DNA of 64,000 nucleotides from assembly GCA_023055425.1 (NCBI GenBank), contig JALGPY010000001.1, positions 73,650,994-73,714,993 on the forward strand, given 5' to 3'. Origin of the DNA: Linanthus parryae (lineage: Eukaryota > Streptophyta > Magnoliopsida > Ericales > Polemoniaceae). Positions 13,101-25,468 of the stretch are shown one piece after another. Both the position numbers and the translations under genes were made by a program. The stretch's first letter is position 1, and each line of letters opens with the position of its first letter. The notes under the pieces were generated by a model. It was not told the DNA's origin, did not search any database, and saw only the letters and a list, made by a program, of their open reading frames with translations.

Positions 13101-16100
13101 TTTCATATATGGAGACGAGGAATCGTGGAGGAATTTCGTTATTATTATGGTCCGGAATTTTCAGTATTATGTGGACTGTAAGTCTTTACAAAGTTGCTTG
13201 GAGTTATGATGATACATTTGGGTAGTTTAAGTTTTATATCCTTGGAGTATATAATCTTCACATGCGTTCTATTTTAAATTTTGTTATTGATGACATGATC
13301 TTGAGTTTTCCACCGAGTTTTGATTTATTGAGATCTTAATAAATTACTTGGGAGTTTGGCCTTCGGTATCGTGCTTCCTTTAGTCATTCATCGTAAAATT
13401 TTAGAATTCTTGAGTGACATCGCATATCTTGGATTGATATCTAGGTTCTATATAATAAGAAGAATAATATTACCATGAGGTCTTGTTCACTATCTTCTAA
13501 GATCATTTGATGGAATTTTAGGATTGTGCGTCCTTTACCAAGATAGTATGTCCTAGCTCTCTTACTGGACTATGTTATCGACTACCGATAATAACAAGTA
13601 GGTTTTTAAAGTGGCTTTAGGGGATTATTGAGACTTTAGGATGCTTCGATTTCAGTACTATCGTCACTTTGCATTTTAAGGCTTCATCCACTGAGGTATG
13701 AACTTATGGAGATGAGGGTATCAGTCACTAAGGGAGAAAATGTAAAGAAATCTTGGACATTTTTTTTGATATAGACATGAGGAAATCAATGTTTCAAGTT
13801 ATATGGTTGAATTCTTTTGAACCACGTTAATTAGGCGAGTAACAAATTAAGACCAAGAGAAGTTATAATCTTAATTTGTTGTTAGGGGGTTTGATTAGAA
13901 CACTAGATGGAGGTGTATGAGTACTAATTTTGTGGATGGAACAAAATGCCTTTAATTTTTTGCAATGTGAAACAGTTGGTTATCAAAATATTCCTCCAGG
14001 TACTCCTAAGTACTAGGCCTACATAATAACTTTCCTCGAGAAATTCAGCTCCATATACAATCGTAATACATACTTAGAAACTTCAAGAGTAGGCAGTCTG
14101 TAGCATATTTTCACAAATGACCAGCTCTAGAGCTAAGGTTGAATATCTCTCAGGAGACGATTACATAAGTATAAGAATGGCAATACGTGATAAGGCAAAA
14201 ATATTAGGCAAAGATGTGTTGTACGTGATATATTTTTGAGATAATGATACTGTGATAGCCAGTCTGACTTGCTTCAAGAATTTAATTTGAGATTTTTGGC
14301 ATGACATCTTGATAGAGTCACACTCTGGTTGCTCGATTGGGCCAATGTTAATTTTTAAAGAAGAGAAAAGAGGTGTAGCAGAATAAGTTAAATGAAAATT
14401 TCATGCTTAGCTGATTGTACCTCAGCAATGATTGTGATAGCGATCCACATGCTATATTACATCCATATGTACATCTTATACATTATGTTATCTTTTTACC
14501 TGTATTGAATGATTGATTAAGAAAGGATGCACTAGTTCATATTGCAAGAAGCGAACCCATAGAGTACATCTTTACAACATTAGGAAGAGTCATAAATTAG
14601 ACATCCTTAACAATGATAGAAATTACAAAGCCAGTCAGAGTTGCTGATAACACAAATGAGACGAGGAGATAAACCAAATCAGAGTTAACTTACTAAAAGA
14701 TAATATTTTGGCGCGAACAGTATTTGAGTTAAGAAATATATCTCTATAGCAACACAACTGGAAGACTTGTGAGATACTAGGAATACAGGGACCTGGCATA
14801 AGCGTTCTAGACAGTTTGTTACCTACTAACCTACGTAATCTCAATCTCAGATGAGCCGATAAGATTTGAAGTATATTTTCATATATGGAGACGAGGAATC
14901 GTGGAGGAATTTCGTTATTATTATGGTCCGGAATTTTCAGTATTATGTGGACTGTAAGTCTTTACAAAGTTGCTTGGAGTTATGATGATACATTTGGGTA
15001 GTTTAAGTTTTATATCCTTGGAGTATATAATCTTCACATGCGTTCTATTTTAAATTTTGTTATTGATGACATGATCTTGAGTTTTCCACCGAGTTTTGAT
15101 TTATTGAGATCTTAATAAATTACTTGGGAGTTTGGCCTTCGGTATCGTGCTTCCTTTAGTCATTCATCGTAAAATTTTAGAATTCTTGAGTGACATCGCA
15201 TATCTTGGATTGATATCTAGGTTCTATATAATAAGAAGAATAATATTACCATGAGGTCTTGTTCACTATCTTCTAAGATCATTTGATGGAATTTTAGGAT
15301 TGTGCGTCCTTTACCAAGATAGTATGTCCTAGCTCTCTTACTGGACTATGTTATCGACTACCGATAATAACAAGTAGGTTTTTAAAGTGGCTTTAGGGGA
15401 TTATTGAGACTTTAGGATGCTTCGATTTCAGTACTATCGTCACTTTGCATTTTAAGGCTTCATCCACTGAGGTATGAACTTATGGAGATGAGGGTATCAG
15501 TCACTAAGGGAGAAAATGTAAAGAAATCTTGGACATTTTTTTTGATATAGACATGAGGAAATCAATGTTTCAAGTTATATGGTTGAATTCTTTTGAACCA
15601 CGTTAATTAGGCGAGTAACAAATTAAGACCAAGAGAAGTTATAATCTTAATTTGTTGTTAGGGGGTTTGATTAGAACACTAGATGGAGGTGTATGAGTAC
15701 TAATTTTGTGGATGGAACAAAATGCCTTTAATTTTTTGCAATGTGAAACAGTTGGTTATCAAAATATTCCTCCAGGTACTCCTAAGTACTAGGCCTACAT
15801 AATAACTTTCCTCGAGAAATTCAGCTCCATATACAATCGTAATACATACTTAGAAACTTCAAGAGTAGGCAGTCTGTAGCATATTTTCACAAATGACCAG
15901 CTCTAGAGCTAAGGTTGAATATCTCTCAGGAGACGATTACATAAGTATAAGAATGGCAATACGTGATAAGGCAAAAATATTAGGCAAAGATGTGTTGTAC
16001 GTGATATATTTTTGAGATAATGATACTGTGATAGCCAGTCAGGCTTGCTTCAAGAATTTAATTTGAGATTTTGGCATGACATCTTGATAGAGTTACACTC

Positions 16101-19100
16101 TGGTTGCTCGATTGGGCCAATGTTAATTTTCAAATAAGAGAAAAGAGGTGTAGTAGAATAACTTAAATGAAAATTTCATGCTTAGCTGATTGTACCTCAG
16201 CAATGATTGTGATAGTGATCCACGTGCTATATTACATCCATATGTACATCTTATACGTTATGTTATCTTTTTACCTGTATCGAATGATAGATTAAGAAAG
16301 GATGCACTAGTTCATATTGCAAGAAGCGAAGCCCATAGAGCACATCTTTACAACATTAGGAAGAGTCATAAATTAGACATCCTTAACAATGATAGAAATT
16401 ACAAAGCCAGTCAGAGTTGCTGATAACACAAATGAGACGAGGAGATAACCCAAAGCAGAGTTAACTTACTAAAAGATAATATTTTGGCGCGAACAGTATT
16501 TGAGTTAAGAAGTATATCTCTATAGCAACACAACTGGAAGACTTGTGAGATACTAGGAATACAGGGACCTGGCATAAGCGTTCTAGACAGTTTGTTACCT
16601 ACTAACATACGTAAGCTCAATCTCATACGAGTCGATAAGATTTGAAGTATTTTTTCATATATGGAAACGAGGAATCGTGGAGGAATTTGGTTATTATTAT
16701 GGTCAGGAATTTTCAGTATTATGTGGACTGTAAGTCTTTACAAAGTTGCTTGGAGTTATGATGATACGTTTGGGTAGTTTAAGTTTTATATCCTTGTAGT
16801 ATATACTCTTCACATGCGTTCTATTTTAAATTTTGTTATTGATGACATGATCTTGAGGTTTCCACCGAGGTTTGATTTATTGAGATCTTAATAAATTGCT
16901 TGGGAGTTTGGCCTTCGGTATCGTGCTTCCTCTAGTCATTCATCGTAAAATTTTAGGATTCTTGAGTGACATCGCATATCTTTAATCGATAGCTAGGTTC
17001 TAAATAATAAGAAGAATCATATTACCATGAGGTATTGTTCACTATCTTCTAAGATCCTTTGATGGAATTTTAGGATTGTGTGTCCTTTACCAAGATAGTA
17101 TGTCCTAGCTCTCTTACTGGAATAAGTAATTGACTACCGATAATAACAAGTAGGTTTTTAAAGTGCTTTAGGGGATTATTGAGACTTTAGGATGCTTCAA
17201 TTTCAGTACTATCATCACTTGGCATTTTAAGGCTTCATCCACTAAGGTATGAACTTATGGAGATGAGGGTATCAGTCACTAAGGGAGAAAATGTAAAGAA
17301 ATATTGGAGATTTGTTTGGATATAGACATGAGGAAATCAATGTTTCAAGTTATATGGTTGAATTCTTTTGAAGCACGTTAATTAGGCGAGTAACAAATTA
17401 AGATCAAGAGAAGTTATAAACTTAATTCGTTGTTTGGGTTTTGATTAGAAAACTAGATGGAGGTGTATGAGTACTAATTTTGTGGATGGAACAAAATGCC
17501 TTTAAATTTTTTGCAATGTGAAACAGATGGTTATCAAAATATTGCTCCAGGTACTCCCAAGTACTAGGCCTACATAATAACTTTCCTCGAGAAATTCAGC
17601 TCCATATACAATCGTAATACATACTTAGAAACTTCAAGAGTAGGCAGTCTCTAGCATATTTGCACAAATGACCAGCTCTAGAGCTAAGGTTGAATATCTC
17701 TCAGGAGACAATTACATATTTATACGAATGGCAATACATGATAAGGCAAAAATATTAGGCAAAGATGTGTTGTACGTTATATATTTTTGAGATAATGATA
17801 CTGTGATAGCCAGTCAGGCTTGCTTCAAGAATTTAATTTGAAATTTTGGCATGACATCTTGATAGAGTCACAGTCTGGTTGCTCGATTGGGCCAATGTTA
17901 ATTTTCAAAGAAGAGAAAAGAGGTGTAGTAGAATAACTTAAATGAAAATTTCATGCTTAGCTGATTGTACCTCAGCAATGATTGTGATAGGGATCCACGT
18001 GCTATATTACATCCATATGTACATCTTATACGTTATGTTATCTTTTTACCTGTATCGAATGATAGATTAAGAAAGGATGCACTAGTTCATATTGCAAGAA
18101 GCGAAGCCCATAGAGTACATCTTACAACATTAGGAAGAGTCATAAATTAGACATCCTTAACAATGATAGAAATTACAAAGCCAGTCAGAGTTGCTGATAA
18201 CACAAATGAGACGAGGAGATAACCCAAAGCAGAGTTAACTTACTAAAATATAATATTTTGGCGCGAACAATATTTGAGTTAAGAAATATATCTCTATAGC
18301 AACACAACTGGAAGACTTGTGAGATACTAGGAATACATGGACCTGGCATAAGCGTTCTAGACAGTTTGTTACCTATTAACATACGTAAGCTCAATCTCAT
18401 ATGAGTCGATAAGATTTGAAGTATTTTTTCATATATGGAAACGAGGAATCGTGGAGGAATTTGGTTATTATTATGGTCGGGAATTTTCTGTATTATGTGG
18501 ACTGTAAGTCTTTACAAAGTTTCTTGGAGTTATGATGATACGTTTGGGTAGTTTAAGTTTTATATCCTTGTAATATATACTCTTCACATGCGTTCTATTT
18601 TAAATTTTGTTATTGATGACATGATCTTGAGTTTTCCACCGAGATTTGATTTATTGAGATCTTAATAAATTGCTTGGGAGTTTGGCCTTCGGTATCGTGC
18701 TTCCTCTAGTCATTCATAGTAAAATTTTAGGATTCTTGAGTGACATCGCATATCTTGGATCGATAGATAGGTTCTAAATAATAAGAAGAATCATATTACC
18801 ATGAGGTATTGTTCACTATCTTCTAAGATCCTTTGATGGAATTTTAGGATTGTGTGTCCATTACCAAGATAGTATGTCCTAGCTCTCTTACTGGACTATG
18901 TTATCGACTACCGATAATAATAAGTAGGTTTTTAAAGTGCTTTATGGGATTATTGAGACTTTAGGATGCTTCGATTTCAGTACTATCGTCACTTGTCATT
19001 TTAAGGCTTCATCCACTGAGGTATGAACTTATGGAGATGAGGGTATCAGTCACTAAGGGAGAAAATGTAAAGAAATCTTGGAGATTTGTTTGGATATAGA

Positions 19101-20794
19101 CATGAGGAAATCAATGTTTCAAGTTATATGGTTGAATTCTTTTGAAGCACGTTAATTAGGCGAGTAACAAATTAAGACCAAGAGAAGTTATAAACTTAAT
19201 CGTTGTTTGGGGTTTGATTAGAACACTAGATGGAGGTGTATGAGTACTAATTTTGTGGATGGAACAAAATGCCTTTAATTTTTTTGCAATGTGAAACAGT
19301 TGGTTATCAAAATATTGCTCCAGGTACTCCCAAGTACTAGGCCTACATAATAACTTTCCTCGAGAAATTCAGCTCCATATACAATCGTAATACATACTTA
19401 GAAACTTCAAGAGTAGGCAGTCTGTATCATATTTGCACAAATGACCAGCTCTAGAGCTAAGGTTGAATACCTCTCAGGAGACGATTACATATTTATACGA
19501 ATGGCAATACGTGATAAGGCAAAAATATTAGGCAAAGATGTGTTGTACGTGATATATTTTTGAGATAATGATACTGTGATAGCCAATCAGGCTTGCTTCA
19601 AGAATTTAATTTGAGATTTTGGCATGACATCTTGATAGAGTCACACTCTGGTTGCTCGATTGGGCCAATGTTAATTTTCAAAGAAGAGAAAATAGGTGTA
19701 GTAGAATAACTTAAATGAAAATTTCATGCTTAGCTGATTGTACCTCAACAATGATTGTGATAGTGATCCACATGCTATATTACATCCATATGTACATCTT
19801 ATACGTTATGTTATCTTTTTACCTGTATTGAATGATAGATTAAGAAAGGATGCACTAGTTCATATTGCAAGATGCGAAGCCCATAGAGTACATCTTTACA
19901 ACATTAGAAAGAGTCATAAATTAGACATCCTTAACAATGATAGAAATTACAAAGCCAGTCAGAGTTGTTGATAACACAAATGAGACGAGGAGATAAACCA
20001 AATCAGAGTTAACTTACTAAAATATAATATTTTGGCGCGAACAGTATTTGAGTTAAGAAATATATCTCTATAGCAACACAACTGGAAGACTTGTGAGATA
20101 CTAGGAATACAGGGACCTGGCATAAGCGTTCTAGACAGTTTGTTACCTACTAACCTACGTAAGCTCAATATCAGATGAGCCGATAAGATTTGAAGTATAT
20201 TTTCATATATGGAAACGAGGAATCGTGGAGGAATTTGGTTATTATTATGGTCGGGAATTTTCAGTATTATGTGGACTGTAAGTCCTTACAAAGTTGCTAG
20301 GAGTTATGATGATACGTTTGGGTAGTTTAAGTTTTATATCCTTTTAGTATATACTCTTCACATGCTTTCTATTTTAAATTTTGTTATTGATGACATGATC
20401 TTGAGTTTTCCACCGAGGTTTGATTTATTGGGATCTTAATAAATTGCTTGGGAGTTTGGCCTTCGGTATCGTGCTTCCTCTAGTCATTCATCGTAAAATT
20501 TTAGGATTCTTGAGTGACATCGCATATCTTGGATCGATAGCTAGGTTCAAAAGAACAAGAAGAATCATATTACCATGAGGCATTGTTCGCTATCTTCTAA
20601 GATCCTTTGATGGAATTTTAGGATTGTGCGTCCTTTATCAAGATAGTATGTCCTAGCTCTCTTACTGGACTATGTTATCGACTACCGATAATAACAAGTA
20701 GGTTTTTAAAGTGGCTTTAGGGGATTATTGAGACTTTAGGATGCTTCGATTTCAGTACTATCGTCACTTGACATTTTAAGGCTTCATCCACTGA
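10172..20794 (+). repeat. Six head-to-tail copies of a ~1.77-kb unit
   Basis: The marker GGTATGAACTTATGGAGATG recurs at 10172, 11931, 13695, 15471, 17246 and 19020. The array ends where GGTATG at 20795 continues into different sequence (ATACAGATTC). Unit lengths are 1759, 1764, 1776, 1775, 1774 and 1775 bp. Units are highly similar by eye. Unit 1 lacks the ~30 bp GCACTAGTTCATATTGCAAG segment near 11008 that the others carry. Each unit has the same internal order, including a 69-71 codon minus-strand ORF (for example 12859-13068). No known protein domain is encoded. The array lies inside the LTR element, between its PBS-side leader and the nested gag-only element. Confidence 0.96.
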
Positions 20795-20956
20795 GGTATG
20801 ATACAGATTCAAGCTCAAGATAGCTAGTACGTTTCTTCATTGAAAGTGTGAAAATTGGAGTCTGGCCACTAAATAGTTATTTGACTATGAGATGCTCGTC
20901 TACTTACCAGCTATTCCTAAATGTTATACTATTCCGTCGTAGGTCTTGGAGGATAC

Positions 20957-21634
20957 TGTAGACATGGAAATTTTAACAAATTTAATTTCCACGTGTTAAA
21001 TTATCGCACGTCGAGCGGTACGCTACAAATGAAAATTGAAATAAAACACCCTATGAAAAAGGGTGGCTTTTGTGTGAATAACTGAAAGTTGCTAGCTCTT
21101 TAATTAAATATTAAGAGATAGTAATTATTTGTGTTATTAAATATTATCTCTTACAAAATAAATTAATTAAGAGATAAGTATTGAAAGTCCACATCATCCC
21201 TTATTCTCCACTATAAATAGAGGGTCATCTCAAGGAGAAAAACACACTTGGAGATTCAGAAGTAGCAGAGCTCTGATGAACAAGCCATTCAAGGCCCGAA
21301 GAATCTCATCGCTGCTCTGAATTGCCGCCTCCGCCTTTTTCGGAGATCCCAACTCCGCCCAAACAAGAGAAATCACATCCGCCTACACCGGAGATCAAAG
21401 CTCCGCTCAAATCGGAGAACAACCCATTTCTGCTCAAATCGGAGAAGATCAGATCCGCATAAATCGGAGAAGATCAACCCTCTCGATTAAAGAAGGGGAG
21501 AAGAATCAAAGGATATTATTGTCTTATTTAAGAAAACACATACCAGAGATTGCAGTCCCGCTTTATTACTCACTTAAATTGAATTTTCGCAGATTTACTT
21601 GTTTATTTTCTTGAACAACAAATTTGTGTGAACA
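20957..21634 (+). repeat. 5' LTR of the gag-only element
   Basis: 678 bp, matching 42345-42989 with small indels. A TATA box, CTATAAATAG, lies at 21211-21220. Downstream, at about 21325-21480, short repeats alternate the words TCGGAGAT and CTCCGC(T)CAAA, capable of local pairing. The transcription start is likely about 30 bp after the TATA box (inference). Confidence 0.93.
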
Positions 21635-21640
21635 AATTTC

Positions 21641-21655
21641 TGGCACGCCCAGTGG
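21641..21655 (+). other. Putative primer-binding site of the gag-only element
   Basis: TGGCACGCCCAGTGG begins 7 bp after the LTR end. TGGC...GCCC-type sites are common in plant Tat/Athila-like elements. I cannot assign the tRNA with certainty. Confidence 0.6.
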
Positions 21656-21812
21656 AACTATCTCTGCCTTTCATCTCTTCTTTCCAGAAAATCACTCAAC
21701 CTTGTTCGTGATGTTTTCCAAAAAAGGCGTTGCAACAGTTCCAGACCAAAAGATCCAGACCGTCTGATCTGCAAGTTCTGACAAAGATGGCTCAGGAACA
21801 AGTGAAGAAAGT

Positions 21813-23926
21813 TTGGGACCAATGACCCGAAGCAAAGCTGTGGCCCTAGGCCGCCCTCCTATGGTGTTGATTCCTAAATCAACTCCGGTTTTTGGATCCA
21901 ATCTTCCCGACGTTCCAGATCTGCACATCCAAGTTGAAGCTCACAAAGATGATCACGACGCGCCGGGGGCAGGAATTCAAGTCAACTCACCAATCCAGAA
22001 ATCCCCTTCACATTCCTCAACTGAAGGAGATCCTGATGGAGATGATGTTTCCAAACATGATGAGGATGAGGATGATGCTAACACATCGGGATATTATTTC
22101 GATGCCGCTGAATCAAAGTCACATAAAGACGGTGGTCCTGTGGCTTTTGACTGCTCTATCATGCCCGTCATGACCACAAATGTTGTTGCACTAGAAGAGC
22201 AAGTTTCATTATTATCTAGGAATGTTGAGGAAATGAAGCTTGCTATGGAAAAACATGATCTTCAGTTTGCAGCTCTAATGAACAAGATGGAGAATATGGG
22301 AGAGTCAAGCCATGTTGTCCACAACCTTCCAAGAACTGAGGATGCAGCTGGCAAGTACAAGGAAAAGTTTCCAGATCTAAATGTCTCGGCAGATGGTTCC
22401 ATTCCTGTCAGCCAGTTGAAGAAATTTATTGTTGAAACAATGAAGGAGAATCAAGAAAGGGTGGAGGAGGCGCCCAAACCTTTAACAGGGTATAAGAAGC
22501 CTTATTCTGAAAGGATCGAACTCCTGCAATTTCCTACAGGATATAATCCTCCAAAGTTCAAGTTATTAGTGCTAAAGGCAATACCAAACATCATATTGCT
22601 CATTTCGTGGAGACGTGCAACAACGCAGGTTCGTATGGTGACCTACTTGTCAAGCAGTTTGTTCGAACACTTGATGGCTATGCTTTTGATTGGTATGGAG
22701 ATCTTGAGCCCAGATCAATCGACAATTGGGAGCAAATGGAGAACGAGTTCTTGAATCAATTCTACAGCGCACGAAGGACAGTGAGCATGACCGATCTCAC
22801 TAACACCCGCCAATGGAAGGATGAGCTTGTGATCGATTACATCAATCGATGGAGGAATCTAAGTATCAACTGCAAAGATAGACTCAGCGAAAGCTCCGAC
22901 ATTGAGATGTGCATTCAAGGTATGCACTGGGGACTCAATTACATCCTTTAGGGTATCAAGCCTAAAACCTTTGAGGAGTTAGCAACACATGCTCATGACA
23001 TGGAACTTAGTATTTCTGCTAGCGTAAGCCAAGGAACACAAATTCAAGACTCTAAGCATACTGGAGTCAAACCAAATTTTCACAAAGGGGGCAAAAATAC
23101 TTTGAAAGTTGAAGCTAAGGAAGCAATGGCTGTAACAGCTGCACCTGTGAAGCTAGGCGCCAAGTCAAGTAAGAAAGATGGGGATACCTCGTATCAAGCA
23201 GGGTACACACCAAACCCATCGCTGAATGAATTTCAATCCAAAGTGTACCCGTTTCCTGACGCTAATGTTCATGATATGCTTGATCAAATTTTGACCCTCA
23301 AACTGCTCGAGCTCCTTGAATCAAAGCAACCTGAGGAAGCTACAAGGACTAATGACCCACGATACTACAAGTATCATCGTCTTGTAAGCCATCCTACACA
23401 TCAATGCTTTATTTTGAAAGAGAAAATACTACAACTTGTTCGAGAAGGGAAGGTTTCTTTGGAAGACAAACGAGAAACTGCAGCTGCAAATATGATATCT
23501 CTCACTTGTGATGATAAAGATCAAGAAATAATTCCATATGAAGTATCGTGCAACGTCATTGGCGTCGAAGAAGTTGAAGAAAATTATGGTGAATTGTTAC
23601 ACATTAAAGGGAATGATATCGACACCACAAAGAACCCTTCCGTCTTTCACCATCTCGGAAAGTGCAAAGCAACAAAGTCTGTGTTTTATCGTTAAGGAGT
23701 GAAGGATGCTAATACCTTAACACGGCGAAGATCGATCCACCACAGGATGGGAACACTCATGGAGCGTGAAATGAAGGCTATGTCTCGAAGAAGAAAACCA
23801 CCTGCAATATCAAAAGAACACAAGGAGATTGCTAGTAAGTTCCCATCTCAAATGAGGAGGCACACAGAAGTTGTTGTAGCAACCAAAGATATGCTGAAAG
23901 TTAGACAACAAACTGTGATAGAATAA
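21813..23926 (+). pseudogene. gag: Retrotransposon gag, Tat/Athila type, with frameshift and stops
   Basis: The first frame (21813-22560) starts MGPMTRSKA and has an acidic region (DEDEDDAN) and a coiled-coil-like stretch (EEQVSLLSRNVEEMKLAMEK). A frameshift near 22560 moves to the frame of KHHIAHFVETCNNAG, then FDWYGDLEP and WEQMENEFLNQFYS, the PF03732-type retrotrans_gag core. A TAG at 22949-22951 interrupts that frame. It continues from 22952 and includes YYKYHRLVSHPTHQCFILK (23362-23418), the CxxH-like zinc motif usual in this group. Another stop falls at 23693-23695, and the frame ends at 23926. No protease follows. The likely role was particle assembly, with pol supplied in trans. Confidence 0.88.
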
Positions 23927-23984
23927 ACATCAAGAGCTAGTCCCATTAACGACAAGTTCTTGGAACGCTACTGTCCTTGAAGAT

Positions 23985-24440
23985 TGTCCAAACGCTCTTG
24001 TAGCACGAGCCTAAACTGCTTCAACGCTCCTCTAGCACGAGCCTAAACTGCTTCAACGCTCCTTTAGCACGAGTTGAAACCGCTTCAAACGCTCCTGTAG
24101 TAGGAGCCTAAACTGCTTCAAACACTCCGGTAGTACGAGTCTAAACTGCTTCAAATGCTCCTGTAGTACGAGCATAAACTGCTTCAAGCGCTCCTGTAGC
24201 ACGAGCCTAAACTGCTTTAACGCTCTTGTAGCACGATTTTAAACTGCTTCAATACTCTGCGACACAAGAGCTTAATCTGTGTTACTCTAATAGTACGAGC
24301 ATAAACTGCTTCAAGCGCTCCTGTAGCACGAGCCTAAACTGCTTTAACGCTCTTGTAGCACGAGTTTAAACTGCTTCAATACTCTACGACACAAGAGTTT
24401 AATCTGTTTTACTCCTAACTTGCACGAGTCTAAACTGCAA
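23985..24440 (+). repeat. 31-32-bp minisatellite with a ~127-bp higher-order repeat
   Basis: About 14 degenerate copies of a unit like CAACGCTCCTGTAGCACGAG followed by CCTAAACTGCTT. Within it a longer block (about 24163-24270) recurs at about 24290-24396, including the variant TACTCTGCGACACAAGAG. Each unit has CTC and GAG arms around GTAGCAC, so single strands could fold. It sits directly downstream of gag, where autonomous relatives carry pol or spacer repeats. Confidence 0.9.
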
Positions 24441-24444
24441 AGGC

Positions 24445-24843
24445 TAAATTGAACTACGCTTGACTTGATCCTGTGAGGGTACGTAGGCAGCTCAGAACAT
24501 TCTTCTGAGTTCAGTCATACAAAAAAATGCTTTAACGATTTGCTGGTATTTTTGTGGAGACGAAACAACGTTGGTTTAGTTTCAATAAATACATTCTTAA
24601 ATTTTGAAATAATGATATGTTATGATCATTTGATTTTCATATCATTTGAGGTTTTAAGAGAATGAAAGTGGTTGATCGCAAATGAAGTTGAAAGTGAAGT
24701 ATTAAAGAAACAAAAACTTTATTATTTTACCGAAATCATGTGATCGGAGTACATTGAAAGGAGAAGAATAGAAATGATCAATCTCAATATGAGAGGTAAA
24801 TCATTCCGAATTCTATCCGTGCCACCTTAATCTTCTTGGTAGC
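24445..24843 (+). other. Non-coding segment of the gag-only element left of the Tat insertion
   Basis: Contains CCTGTGAGGGTACGTAGGCA at 24469-24488, a phrase often seen in plant Ty3/Gypsy interiors near tandem repeats. The rest is AT-rich with no gene seen. It ends with GTAGC (24839-24843), the left candidate target duplication of the Tat element. Confidence 0.6.
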
Positions 24844-25468
24844 TGTGTACGAGAGAATCCTGCAGAGAGAATTCAATATACACCAAGAGTAGGGGATAGA
24901 AAGGACACAGGAAGTATAAGGTTGTGTGTTGGGAGAGAGTAAGACAATAGCACTGTATGAGAGAGAGAGACAGGATTTTGGCAGAGCTTCCGCGTATCTC
25001 AGGTGAGTCCGCCATTGTATGGAAGGGTTAACGATCCCATATATAACGGAGAATGTGACCGTTGTAGTGTGGTTAATGCGCCCTCTAATGGCGGCTTAAT
25101 TAGCTTAACCACAACGGCATATTCGTCCGCGTATATAGGGACCGTTACGAGACGTTACCCGCGTATACCGGAACCATTACGAGGTTGACCGGGTTGACCG
25201 GGTTTATGGAGCTTGTGCCATAAATCTCTCAAAGCAGTTACTAGGGGTCGCGCGCGGGCTTGGTTGTCGCTCGCGCGCGACAGTGCTTACTCTAGCCTCC
25301 AAACCACTAAGTCCCTACAAGTCCCGTGTGGTGATATGGGAGGGCCCTGTCTCGCAGCCCCCACGTGGATCAGCGCGGCTGGTGATCCATTGTGTGTGGA
25401 GCACAGCTAGGTGTGCTGGATGATCGCCACGTGGCTAAGATCTGCTTGTCCAGAAAGCACTATCTTTA
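24844..25468 (-). repeat. 3' LTR of the Tat element
   Basis: Starts TGTGTACGAG on the plus strand and matches 38985-39604. The last four bases differ from the other LTR (TTTA versus TACA). Adjacent on the minus strand is AAAGGGGGCTAA (25469-25480), a plausible PPT. The LTR contains several MYB-like AACGG/CCGTT words between 25030 and 25190, and TATATA-type boxes for the minus strand at about 25034-25042 and 25131-25137. Confidence 0.92.

Noticed and set aside
15471..19971. Plus-strand 77-codon ORFs in units 4-6 as a gene
   Set aside because: Interrupted in units 1-3 and without a recognisable domain; probably chance within the repeat unit.
23985..24440. Possible CRISPR array (short regular repeats)
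   Set aside because: Units are contiguous and degenerate with no unique spacers, and the context is a eukaryotic retrotransposon.
24830..24850. CTATC as the Tat element target duplication
   Set aside because: CTATC follows both LTRs but does not precede the left one; ending the LTR at TACA (39604) gives the better GTAGC/GTAGT pair.
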